64,000 nt of DNA. Origin: Streptomyces sp. NBC_01237 (GTDB lineage Bacteria > Actinomycetota > Actinomycetes > Streptomycetales > Streptomycetaceae). Both the position numbers and the translations under genes were made by a program. Location of the stretch: contig NZ_CP108508.1 of the NCBI RefSeq assembly GCF_035917275.1, positions 558,001 through 622,000 on the forward strand. Reading direction: 5' to 3'. The notes beneath the pieces are model-generated. The model was not told the origin of the DNA. It did not search any database and saw nothing but the letters and a program-made list of their open reading frames with translations. Shown piece by piece: positions 1 through 7,997 of this stretch. Every line of letters begins with the position of its first letter. Within the stretch, counting starts at the first letter, position 1.

Positions 1-726
1 CTCACCCGAGGGGCTCACACTCAACAGGCACAGATCGCCCTCCACGTAGTCGACGTCCACCGTCGCCCCGTCCCACCGCCCCCAGCGCAGGGGCGCCCCG
101 TCCTGCCCTTCGCCGATGCTCAGCCCCATCTGATGCGGGTCGGTCGGGTGGGCAAGGTGAAGACTGCCGACCGCCGCGGCCTCGGCGCTGACCCGCGCGA
201 GCACTCTGCCGTCCTCTGCGTCGAGCACCAGCCACTCGTCGGCTGCGTCAGGGCTCGGCCCGCCCTCGGGCAACGGGCCACGTATGTGGGCCCAGACGAG
301 TCTGCCGTCCGCCGAGAAACCGACCGAGCCACCGTCCGGGTACCGATGATCCCGGCGATCCGCGTACTCACCGTACGACTCGTGCGTCTCCCGGCACGCG
401 CCGCTCCAGCACCCATGCCGGACCTCCCAGCGCGTCGCGCCCGTCGGCTCCACCGCCCGCACGGCATGAACCCCGGCGAAAACAGCGACGCTTGCGTCCG
501 GCGCCACCTCCCAGGTCCCGTAGAGGCGCGGCCAGGGCGCGGGAAAGGAGACCCTCCCCCCAGGGCGTGCGGCGAAGGCGTCGTCCAGAGCCTGGGCCAC
601 GATCTCGTCGTCGCTCCGCTGGACGAGCATCCGGTGCCCCAACAGCCCTGCGATGTCCGGCGGACCGGCCTGTGACGTGGGCATGAGCGCGGGGACGGTG
701 GCACAGAGCCGGGCACGAGCAGACAC
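1..726 (-). CDS. Partial hypothetical protein (3' end outside the window)
   Basis: An open minus-strand frame runs from a GTG at 726 to the window edge, giving 242 codons without a stop. The start follows GGAGG by about seven bases. The protein has no signal peptide or membrane segment. It contains Trp/Gly-rich stretches such as VGFSADGRLVWAHI and EWLVLDAEDGRVLARV, a pattern of short beta strands with recurring Asp-Gly turns that resembles WD40 or quinoprotein-like propeller blades. I do not recognise the family; the propeller idea rests on that pattern alone. GC use at third codon positions is high, which supports real coding. It is divergent from the secreted protein that starts at 1074. 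Confidence 0.7.
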   Translation of the reverse strand, partial: MSARARLCATVPALMPTSQAGPPDIAGLLGHRMLVQRSDDEIVAQALDDAFAARPGGRVSFPAPWPRLYGTWEVAPDASVAVFAGVHAVRAVEPTGATRWEVRHGCWSGACRETHESYGEYADRRDHRYPDGGSVGFSADGRLVWAHIRGPLPEGGPSPDAADEWLVLDAEDGRVLARVSAEAAAVGSLHLAHPTDPHQMGLSIGEGQDGAPLRWGRWDGATVDVDYVEGDLCLLSVSPSGE

Positions 727-1073
727 GCCGAACCTCCGAGAGCGGTGAAACTCCGCGAACCCTACGGCACACATCAGACTCCCGTATGTGCGCCCCAAGG
801 TTCGGCCACCGCCCACCACGGCGGTACGGCATTGGCGCGTCCGCATGTCCGGACCTGAGGTGCGCACCGCATGACCCGGGGGTGTCCCCGGCGTCCCGCA
901 GCACGGTCGGAGGGAGACGACTCCGGTCACCAACTGGCCAAGCGGGATCTGTGAGTTACCCCGAACAGTTCGTGACGTGTTCAGCACATAGTCGCCGGGA
1001 GGCCCCACACTTCGCCGGGAGCACGAACACGCTTCCCCGCCCGCCCGACCCCCCAAGAAAAGGACCGGCAACC
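727..1073. other. Divergent intergenic region, no gene seen
   Basis: About 350 bases separate two divergent genes. Open frames through it have poor codon bias and the secretion signal of the right-hand gene begins only at 1074. It should hold both promoters, but I see no clear operator or riboswitch. Confidence 0.5.
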
Positions 1074-2474
1074 TTGCGTACCCACTGGCGCAGACAAGCC
1101 CACATCACCGCCGTCGCCCTGACCTTCCTCACCCTTGGCCTGTCCGGCGCGCCGGCCTCGGCGCAGGACCAGTCCACGGTGCGGATCAACGAAACCGAGT
1201 CGAGCGGCGGCAGCCCGGGTGACTGGGTCGAGCTCGTCAACACCGGAACCGTCGCGGCCGATGTCTCCGGATGGGTCGTCAAGGACAACGACAACTCCCA
1301 CTCCTACAAGATCGGCAAGAACACCTCGATCGCTCCGGGTGCTTTCCTGGCCCTCGACGTCGACTCCTCGTTCGGCCTGGGCAGCTCGGACTCCGCGAGG
1401 TTGTTCCAGGCGGACGGCTCCACACTGGTGGACTCCTACACCTGGACCGACCACGCCACCACCACCTTCGGGCGTTGCGGGGACGGCACCGGCGCCTTCA
1501 CCACCACTTCAGCCCCGACCAAGGGCACGGCGAACGCCTGCGGCGGGGGCGGGTCCGACGCCGCGTGGCCGGGCGACGGGGCAGTGACCGTCGCCGACGG
1601 CTCGAACGTGTTCGGGGAGAACCTCAGCGGACTGTCCTTCGAGAGCGCGGGCGTGCTCTGGGCGGTGCAGAACGGCCCCAGCAAGCTCTACCGGCTGGTC
1701 CCCAACGGTACGACATGGCGTCCCGACCCGGCCGGCGGCTGGGCATCCGGCAAGAGCCTGCGCTATGCGGGTGGCAGCGGCGAGCCCGACGCCGAGGGCG
1801 TGGTCGTCACCCCCGACGGCATGTTCGTCGCCACCGAGCGCGACAACAGCAAGGGCTCCACCAGCGCGCCCAAGATCCTGCGGTTCAACGCCTCTTCCAC
1901 GACGTCCTCGCTGAACGCGACCCAGGAATGGAACCTCACGTCCGACCTGCCCTCCCTGCCGGCCAACGCCGGCCCCGAAGCCATCTCGTGGGTCCCGGAC
2001 ACCTTCCTGACCGCGCACGGCTTCCGTGACGAGCGCACCGGCGCCGCCTACGATCCGGCCGGTTACCCCGGCCACGGCAGCGGCCTGTTCTTCGTCGGAG
2101 TTGAGGCCAGTGGCACCGTCTACGCCTACGCCCTCAATCAGTCCGGCGGCGGATACACCCGCATCGCCACGATCACCAGCGGCTTCTCCGGCGTGATGGA
2201 CCTGGAGTTCGAGCCCGCCACCGGGCATCTGTGGGCCGTCTGCGACGACACCTGCCAGGGCCGCACCTCGACCCTCGACATCGACGCCCAGGGCAAGTTC
2301 GCCGTCACCCACACCTACGACCGCCCCGCCGGCATGTCCGACTACAACAACGAGGGCTTCGCCATCGCCCCCCACACGACCTGCACGGGCGGCCGCAAAG
2401 CGGTCATCTGGTCCGACGACGGCAACGACGGGGGCCACGCACTGCGCGCCGGAACCCTGAACTGCACCCCCTGA
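1074..2474 (+). CDS. Secreted lamin-tail domain / esterase-like propeller protein
   Basis: Secreted 466-residue protein. The chosen TTG start follows AAAAGGA by about nine bases and places a signal peptide at once (positive MRTHWRRQ, hydrophobic core, cleavage near APASAQ). Residues ~30-140 form a lamin-tail domain (VRINETESSGG, DWVELVNTG, VADVSGW, ending in a GTANACGGGG linker). Residues ~150-466 resemble an esterase-like phytase/propeller domain, with LSGLSFE, DAEGVVVTPDG, PEAISWVPD, DLEFEP and an ending rich in Cys and Asp. LTD plus propeller architecture is known in extracellular actinobacterial proteins; the substrate is unknown. Upstream in-frame codons lack the signal peptide at the N terminus, so longer starts are unlikely. 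A strong hairpin follows at 2634-2670. Confidence 0.85.
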   Translation: MRTHWRRQAHITAVALTFLTLGLSGAPASAQDQSTVRINETESSGGSPGDWVELVNTGTVAADVSGWVVKDNDNSHSYKIGKNTSIAPGAFLALDVDSSFGLGSSDSARLFQADGSTLVDSYTWTDHATTTFGRCGDGTGAFTTTSAPTKGTANACGGGGSDAAWPGDGAVTVADGSNVFGENLSGLSFESAGVLWAVQNGPSKLYRLVPNGTTWRPDPAGGWASGKSLRYAGGSGEPDAEGVVVTPDGMFVATERDNSKGSTSAPKILRFNASSTTSSLNATQEWNLTSDLPSLPANAGPEAISWVPDTFLTAHGFRDERTGAAYDPAGYPGHGSGLFFVGVEASGTVYAYALNQSGGGYTRIATITSGFSGVMDLEFEPATGHLWAVCDDTCQGRTSTLDIDAQGKFAVTHTYDRPAGMSDYNNEGFAIAPHTTCTGGRKAVIWSDDGNDGGHALRAGTLNCTP

Positions 2475-2500
2475 CACCAGTCACCCGGCCTTGGCGCCGA

Positions 2501-2600
2501 CGGACTCCGGCGGGCTCCGACGGGCTCCGACGGGCTCCGACGGGCTCCGACGGGCTCCGACGGGCTCCGGCGGGCTCCGGCGGGCTCCGGCGGGCTCCGG
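2501..2600. repeat. Ten tandem copies of a 10-bp unit
   Basis: Ten consecutive 10-bp units with consensus CGGGCTCCGR lie between convergent genes. The first unit is diverged (CGGACTCCGG), the next five end in A and the last four in G. The two blocks of variants suggest stepwise expansion by slippage. There are no spacers, so this is not a CRISPR array. Confidence 0.97.
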
Positions 2601-2633
2601 CCGATGATCCGCCGGAGTCCGGCGAGCAGAGAA

Positions 2634-2670
2634 GAGGGACCCCGGTGGCCACCCGCCTCCGGGGTCCCTC
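2634..2670. terminator. 12-bp perfect hairpin between convergent genes
   Basis: GAGGGACCCCGG at 2634-2645 pairs perfectly with CCGGGGTCCCTC at 2659-2670 across a 13-base loop. It lies between the ends of the lamin-tail gene (2474) and the minus-strand gene ending at 2783, so it probably serves as a bidirectional terminator. There is no U tract, as is common in Streptomyces. Confidence 0.8.
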
Positions 2671-2782
2671 CCCCGGCAGACCTGGCCCGACCAGCGCCCG
2701 CGGCTGCACCCCCACGCTCCCGGCCGGCCGCACGCGAGGGGGAGGCGAGCCGGGCCCGGGGTCGGCGCCCGTCGGGATCCGG

Positions 2783-3229
2783 TCAGGAAGCCGGGACGGG
2801 GCCGCCGGGCCGGAACCGCTCCACCCCGACGATGTGCCGCACCTTGACCGGGCGCACGATCACCGCGACCCGCTGCTCCCCCGGCATGATCCACTCGAAC
2901 CGCTCGCTGCCCAGGTACTTCCGGGCCAGCCGGTCCATACGGGCCTGCGCCTCCTCGCCCTCGATGAAGCGGGCGACCTCGCCACTGATCTGTACCCGGT
3001 CGAAGGGATCGGTGGCGTCCGCGTGCGAGAGGTAGACGCGGGGGTCGCGGCGCAGGTTCTCCTCCTTCACCCGGCCCACGGAGGTGTTGAACGTCAGCTC
3101 CCCCTCCCCCTCAAGGTCCACCCACATCGGGCTGACCTGCGGCGCTCCGTCGGCGAACACGGTGCCGACGTACCAGATGTGAGGGGCTTGCAGCCGGGCA
3201 CGGACAGCTTCGTCGAAAGTCGCAGTCAT
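2783..3229 (-). CDS. PPOX-class (FMN/F420-binding split-barrel) oxidoreductase
   Basis: A 148-residue single-domain protein of the pyridoxamine 5'-phosphate oxidase-like split beta-barrel family. Typical features are an N-terminal helix, HIWYVGTVFADGAPQVSPMW (access to flavin phosphate), a GELTFNTS strand, a K-x-x-N-L-x-x-DPRV motif and a C-terminal barrel strand. Actinobacterial members of this size often use F420H2 or FMN to reduce small molecules; the substrate cannot be told from sequence. It ends convergently with the gene at 1074-2474 and is divergent from the GNAT gene. The ribosome binding site is weak (GGTAGCC). Confidence 0.85.
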   Translation of the reverse strand: MTATFDEAVRARLQAPHIWYVGTVFADGAPQVSPMWVDLEGEGELTFNTSVGRVKEENLRRDPRVYLSHADATDPFDRVQISGEVARFIEGEEAQARMDRLARKYLGSERFEWIMPGEQRVAVIVRPVKVRHIVGVERFRPGGPVPAS

Positions 3230-3372
3230 CTTCGCAGGCTACCAACCATGATCGGCGGGACGGCCGGGGAAACCATGGCCTCCGTCCGTCTGCCTCTATG
3301 GTCAAATCCCACCTCCATCACGTAAGGTTCACTACGCACTAGCACCCATTACCATTCACAGGGCGGGCGGCG

Positions 3373-4035
3373 ATGCCGGACAGCAGGATCAGCGAGTTCG
3401 TGCGGATGTGGATCAACGGCTGGGTCATCTCCCGCGGCAGTTCGGACCCGATCGACGAGCCGTGGGGGTGGACGATCGACGTCGGGCAGCCCGAGCACGT
3501 CGCGCGACACGTACTGCCGGAGCCCTCCGAAGCCGATGTGCGCGAGATCGTCGCCGCGACGAGCGCGCCCGGGACGTGGCTGAAGCTGTTCGCCGAGGAT
3601 CAAACGGTCCTGCCCTGGGTCGGTCCGGACTGGCGGTGCGACAGTCCCGGGTTCCTGATGACCTGCCGCCTGGCACCGGAACGCACTGAGGTTCCGGCCG
3701 GTTACACGCTCACCAGTTGGACCCGTGGCGGCGTCGGCCGAGTTCTGGTCCGCACGAGCGCCGGGCACTTCGCCGCCCGTGGGCAGATCGCCCAGGGAGG
3801 CACCCATGTCGTGGTCGACCAAGTGGAGACCGCCGCCGAGCACCGGCGCAGGGGCCTCGGCGGCCTGGTGATGCGCACACTGCAGAGCACCGCGTACGAG
3901 GCCGGCGCCAGGACCGGCCTCCTGGTCGGCACGCCTGAGGGCCAGGCGCTCTACGACTCGCTGGGCTGGACCACGCACTCCCCCATGGCGAGCCTCTGGT
4001 ACGAGCCTTCGGGCGCCGCCAAGCGAGCCGAATAG
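3373..4035 (+). CDS. GNAT-family N-acetyltransferase
   Basis: A 220-residue protein whose C-terminal half (about 110-215) is a GNAT fold. The acetyl-CoA pyrophosphate-binding motif is visible as VETAAEHRRRGLGG (R158-R-R-G-L-G-G), followed by VMRTLQSTAYEAGA and the closing GQALYDSLGW strand-helix. The N-terminal ~100 residues (WGWTIDVG, HVLPEPS) are a family-specific extension. The ATG follows a GGGCGGGCGG stretch. The acceptor substrate is unknown, and no neighbour suggests one. Confidence 0.85.
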   Translation: MPDSRISEFVRMWINGWVISRGSSDPIDEPWGWTIDVGQPEHVARHVLPEPSEADVREIVAATSAPGTWLKLFAEDQTVLPWVGPDWRCDSPGFLMTCRLAPERTEVPAGYTLTSWTRGGVGRVLVRTSAGHFAARGQIAQGGTHVVVDQVETAAEHRRRGLGGLVMRTLQSTAYEAGARTGLLVGTPEGQALYDSLGWTTHSPMASLWYEPSGAAKRAE

Positions 4036-4271
4036 CCACGACTGGCCCATCTCGCCGGACTCCGCCTACGGGGCGATCCGGTGGCTCCGCAGCCAGGTCG
4101 CTTCGGCGAGGTCCGCCGGCAGACGTGCTCCGGAGTGCCCGACCACCCCCGACCGGTCGGTGGACATCACAAGCCGCGGCCGTGAAACGCGAGGCCAGGA
4201 CACCGCTGAGCAGCGGCCATGCCGCGGGCGCCGGTGACGGAGCCCGCGCCGGCCGGTCGGCCGGTCCGGCC

Positions 4272-4916
4272 TCACTTCCGCCAGAACAGGTGGTGCGTCA
4301 CGCCGCTCGGGCTGGGCACGACGTCCTGGTGGAACCGGTCGAGCAGCTCATCAGGGGACTCCCACAGCCGGGCCCCGGAGCCGAGCTCCGTCGGCGCGAC
4401 CGCCACATGCAAGGTGTCGAGGAGGTCGGCCTCAAGAAACTGGCGGATGATCGTGGCCCCACCGCCAAGCCGGACGTCCTGACCCTGCGCCGCCTCCTTC
4501 GCCTGGGCCAGCACCGCGGCCGGGTCGCCGCCGACGAAGTGGAACGTGGTGTCGGAGAGCGTGAACGACGGGCGCTTGTGGTGCGTCATGACGAACACCG
4601 GCGTGTGGAACGGGGGCTCGTCACCCCACCATCCCTGCCACTCGTGGTCCTGCCAGGGCCCGCGCTGCGGCCCGAACTTGTTGCGGCCCATGATCTCGGC
4701 GCCGATGTTGCGGGCGTAGTCCCGCGTGAAGTAGTCGTCCAGACCTCTGCCACCGGGTTCGGAGCGGTTGATGGGTGGGTGGTCGGTGGCAAAGGCCCAG
4801 GCGAGCAAGGTCCCCGGATCGGCATGGCCGAACGGCTTGTCGAGGCTCTGGCCCTCGCCTGCGCCGAACCCGTCGCTCGAGACGGTGAAGTTCTGGACCC
4901 GCAGCAACTGGCTCAT
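4272..4916 (-). CDS. RibD C-terminal / dihydrofolate reductase-like protein
   Basis: A 214-residue protein of the DHFR-like RibD C-terminal family. Evidence: the N-terminal strand VQNFTVSSDGFGAGEG, the conserved EIMGRNKF turn, VFVMTHHKRPSF, and the NADPH-binding loop DVRLGGGATIIRQFLEADLLDTLHVAV, which matches the family's GG-x-x-x-x-x-x-x-x-L-x-D-E-x layout. Such stand-alone proteins are usually annotated as dihydrofolate reductase family proteins; their substrates are unknown. The start has a strong GGAGGAG six bases upstream. It converges on the GNAT gene; 4036-4271 between them holds no gene that I can support. Confidence 0.87.
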   Translation of the reverse strand: MSQLLRVQNFTVSSDGFGAGEGQSLDKPFGHADPGTLLAWAFATDHPPINRSEPGGRGLDDYFTRDYARNIGAEIMGRNKFGPQRGPWQDHEWQGWWGDEPPFHTPVFVMTHHKRPSFTLSDTTFHFVGGDPAAVLAQAKEAAQGQDVRLGGGATIIRQFLEADLLDTLHVAVAPTELGSGARLWESPDELLDRFHQDVVPSPSGVTHHLFWRK

Positions 4917-5099
4917 GTCGCTCCTCCTGCTTCGCGCTTTCCGATCACCTGACGAACCGTAGACCGGCCGGGCCGGGAAAACTCACTGCCGCATCGTGCA
5001 GTTCCCATCGAGCTCCCGTGACCGCACTCGGGGCGACGGTTCCCCGTGGTCATTCCCTGGCTCGGCCACGTACCCCCCACCGGGCGAGCGTCCAGCGGA

Positions 5100-5560
5100 A
5101 GCGGGGGCTTGGGGCTGGTAAGCGTGGTCGGCTGTGACGTCCGCCGAGAGGCCGAGAGCCCGTTGGGCGGCCGTGGCGCGTCGGGCCATGAGGGTCTGGG
5201 TGAGGGCGACGACGGTGGCGCCGGCTTCACGGGCGCGTGCGGTGTCGACCGTGCCGCACGTGGCGCCGGTGTGACTGATCGCCAGACACACGGCACCGGC
5301 GGGGAGTTATGCAGCAGCCAGTTGGCCGGTGAGGGGGTCGGTGGGGGCCGATACAGCCCCGGGCGCGCAGGCGGTAGGCGGCGTCGATGGCCACGGCAGC
5401 GGAGAACCCGGCGGCGGTCACGACGACATGGGGCGGCGTTCAGTGCGGCTCCTGCGGCCTGGAGTTGCGCCGGGGAAGGGTCGTGGTGAGTCCGTCGAGG
5501 GCTTCGTGGGAGGCGTGCAGGGTGTCATTGAGGGCGCCTGTCGCGGGGTCGTCGTCAAGT
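5100..5560 (-). pseudogene. Decayed SIS-domain (RpiR/MurR-type) gene
   Basis: Three minus-strand frames carry consecutive pieces of one SIS-domain protein. The first holds TLHASHEALDGLTTTL (~5480-5540). The second holds AQLQAAGAALNAAP and then AAGFSAAVAIDAAYRLRARG (~5360-5470). The third holds CLAISHTGATCGTVDTARA, REAGATVVALT (~5190-5290), the classic SIS sugar-phosphate signature. At least two frame changes and the loss of the helix-turn-helix N terminus mean no functional protein can be made. It abuts the EamA remnant head to head. Confidence 0.75.
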
Positions 5561-5586
5561 GCGCGACCGTAATGGTCCGCTTCATG

Positions 5587-5940
5587 CCGTTTCCTCCTGC
5601 CTCGGCGTGGCCGTTCATCCTGACCTCGGCCGTCCTTGAGGTGCTCTCACAGCTCTTCCTGCTGCGCGCCTACCAGCTCGGCGACTTCGGTCAGATGTAC
5701 CCACTGGCGCGCGGCACCGCTCCGTTGCTGGTCGCTTTCGCCGCGGTGAGCAGCCTGGGCCAGTCCCTGACCGCGGTCGAGACCGCGGGCATCGTGGCCA
5801 TCTCCGCAGGTCTGGCGGGGCCGGCCTTCGCCAACGGGTGGCCCGGACGCGCCCAGCTGCCCGCTCTGGCCGCAGCCACGGCCACCGGCGCGGTCATCGC
5901 CGCGTACACCGTCATCGACGGCACCGGGGTACGCCACTCG
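5587..5940 (+). pseudogene. Truncated EamA/DMT-family transporter fragment
   Basis: The plus-strand frame encodes about 118 residues with clear EamA homology: SAWPFILTSAVLEVLSQLFL, RAYQLGDFGQMYPLARGTAP, then a hydrophobic segment and VIAAYTVIDGTGVR. A full EamA protein has ten helices and about 290 residues. Here roughly the first 60 and everything after the internal VDG-like motif are missing, and downstream sequence in this frame is Arg/Pro-rich noise. It is adjacent to another broken gene, which suggests a deletion or rearrangement scar near 5580. Confidence 0.75.
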
Positions 5941-6461
5941 GACCGTCCTGACAGGCATAGCCGTCCTGGAACTCGCCCGTCCTTGATGTGGAGCCTGTGG
6001 CGAGAACCGATGCCCTGCACCCAAAAAACGCTTTCCGCTCGGACAGCGGACAGCCGAGCCACTGGTCAGCCGGTCCACGGCTGGAGCACCCAGAGGTGCG
6101 GCCTCCGTGATCGGAAGGCCGGGAAGGTCCCCTTCACCGGCTCGGGCCGGACCTCAAGCGGTCGCGGCGTCACCCGGAACAGCCATTGATCACACACAAA
6201 TGCGCGTCGGCCGTATCGATCTGCTGATCTTGCCCTTTCGGTCCCTGAAATGGCCCGGATGACTGGTACAGAGGGGCAAGTTCCCACTGCTCCTTTTCGG
6301 TGAAGGTGGTCTTGATCGGATTCGTTGGGTGGTGGTGTACTGCTCGCCGCACCGCCGCGTGAAAGCACGTCAGGCCCGCGTTCCCGTGGGGACCATTGTT
6401 TCGCCTGCGGTGCACGGAAGACGGATCGGCCGGATTCAGGCTGGCCAGATGGGGGAACGTC
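5941..6461. other. Intergenic stretch, locally AT-richer
   Basis: No credible gene was found in this 520-base stretch. The part at 6180-6330 is noticeably AT-richer than its surroundings and precedes the amine oxidase gene, so it probably contains that operon's promoter. I cannot assign exact -35/-10 boxes. Confidence 0.45.
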
Positions 6462-7997
6462 ATGTTCGACGAAAGCTACGCATTCCCGTCCGACCTGCGG
6501 GAGCGGGTGCGAATGGGCGGCGGCTTGGGCCGGGTGGCGGTGATCGGCGCCGGTGTCGCCGGACTAGTGGCGGCCTACGAGTTGCAGCATCGCGGCTACG
6601 ACGTGGTGGTGTACGAGAGGGCGAGCCGGCCCGGCGGCCGGGTCCGCACCCATCATTTCTGGGACGACACGCACGCGGAGTTGGGTGCGATGCGCATTCC
6701 CGACAATCATCACTGCGTGTTGCAGTATGTCCAAGAGTTCGGTTTGAGAGTTCGTCCATTCATCAACTCGAACCCGGACGCCTACTACCATCTGCGAGGG
6801 CGGAGAGTCCGGATGCGTAACGCGCATCATCTCTATGCGGGTTTCGACTTGCGGAGCAACGAGGAGGAGCCTCCTCTTCTGCTTCTCGACCGCCTTCTGC
6901 GAACAGTATGGGAAACGCTGAGCTTCGAGCAGCAGCACCGCGTGCTGCAAGGTCAGTGGGATGATCCGGCTCTCGGTCGACTGGTGTCCGTATCGTTGTG
7001 GCAGTTCGTGCACGAACACATGTCAAAGGACGCCTGGGACTTCGTAGGACATGCCACAGGGCTCGTTCACTACGAGCACTCCTCGCTGCTGGAGGTCCTC
7101 GTCGATCATTTCGGCCTGTTCCACACCACCCAGTTGGAACTGGTTGACGGAATGGATTCCCTGGTGCGCGCTTTCGTGGAGCGACTGGTGCCGAACACGG
7201 TCCGGTTGTCCACCGACATCAGAGAGATCGCTCTGACCGGCCGAGGGGCGTCGGTGCGAGGCCGGCGGATGGGAACGTCGTTCCAGAAGGATGTCGACTT
7301 CGTCATCTGTTGTGTCCCCGCTCCCGCACTCGACCGGATCGCGTTCCTGCCCGGCCTGCCCCACCATCAGCGGCAGGCGATCCGGGGTATCAGTTACGCC
7401 AGCAGCTCCAAGAGCCTCCTGCACCTGACGCGCCGCAGGTGGGAGTCGCGCGACGGCCTGTTCGGAGGGGGCAGTTTCACCGATCTCCCGATCCAGCAGT
7501 GCTGGTATCCCTCGGACAACGCCCGCCCCGCCGGTGAGAGTTCCGACGGCCTCACGCCACGCTGGACCGCCCAGGACCCGCAGCGCTCCGAAGCGCCCAC
7601 GGCCCTTCTCGGGGCGTACCTCTGGGGGGCCAATGCCACCCGCTTCGCCGCGATGTCTTCCGACGATCGCGACCGCCTGGTCCTGGACGGTCTGGAACAG
7701 CTCCACCCCGGTATCGCCGAGGACGTCGATGACATCGTCCACTGGAACTGGGGTGAGCAGGCAGGCATGGGTGGTGGTGCCTTCGCGCACCTGCGGCCGG
7801 GCGAGCACGGCCGCCATCTCGAAGCGCTCGGCTCTCCGCACCCCGTCGAGGACCCACGCGTCTTCTTCGCCGGTGAGCATCTGTCCGGTGCGCACGCATG
7901 GTGCCAGGGCGCGGCGCAGTCAGCTCTCCATGTCGTCAGCCGGCTACTCGGCATGCGGCAGCACGCAGAAGCCGCCACCCCCGTGGGGGCGGCATGA
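6462..7997 (+). CDS. Flavin-dependent amine oxidase (L-amino-acid/monoamine oxidase type)
   Basis: A 511-residue FAD enzyme of the flavin amine oxidase superfamily. Residues 25-52 form the Rossmann start (VAVIGAGVAGLVAAYELQ, acidic E52), followed by RPGGRVRTHHF at 56-66. Near the C terminus VFFAGEHLSGAHAWCQGAAQ matches the second FAD-binding motif. The central region (DGMDSLVRAF) resembles bacterial L-amino-acid oxidases and tryptophan monooxygenases, so oxidative deamination or decarboxylation of an amino acid is likely. The substrate is not resolvable. The ATG follows GGGGGA; longer in-frame starts add residues before the Rossmann fold without a better ribosome site. It overlaps the next gene by ATGA, so the two are translationally coupled. 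Confidence 0.88.
   Translation: MFDESYAFPSDLRERVRMGGGLGRVAVIGAGVAGLVAAYELQHRGYDVVVYERASRPGGRVRTHHFWDDTHAELGAMRIPDNHHCVLQYVQEFGLRVRPFINSNPDAYYHLRGRRVRMRNAHHLYAGFDLRSNEEEPPLLLLDRLLRTVWETLSFEQQHRVLQGQWDDPALGRLVSVSLWQFVHEHMSKDAWDFVGHATGLVHYEHSSLLEVLVDHFGLFHTTQLELVDGMDSLVRAFVERLVPNTVRLSTDIREIALTGRGASVRGRRMGTSFQKDVDFVICCVPAPALDRIAFLPGLPHHQRQAIRGISYASSSKSLLHLTRRRWESRDGLFGGGSFTDLPIQQCWYPSDNARPAGESSDGLTPRWTAQDPQRSEAPTALLGAYLWGANATRFAAMSSDDRDRLVLDGLEQLHPGIAEDVDDIVHWNWGEQAGMGGGAFAHLRPGEHGRHLEALGSPHPVEDPRVFFAGEHLSGAHAWCQGAAQSALHVVSRLLGMRQHAEAATPVGAA

Noticed and set aside
2501..2600. Repeat run considered as a CRISPR array
   Set aside because: The units are contiguous with no spacers and there are no cas genes; it is a simple tandem repeat.
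4066..4275. Minus-strand frame ending ARLPADLAEATWLRSHRIAP
   Set aside because: The last part looks protein-like but the rest is Arg-rich noise, no start is supported and I cannot identify a family; it may be a tail of a lost gene.
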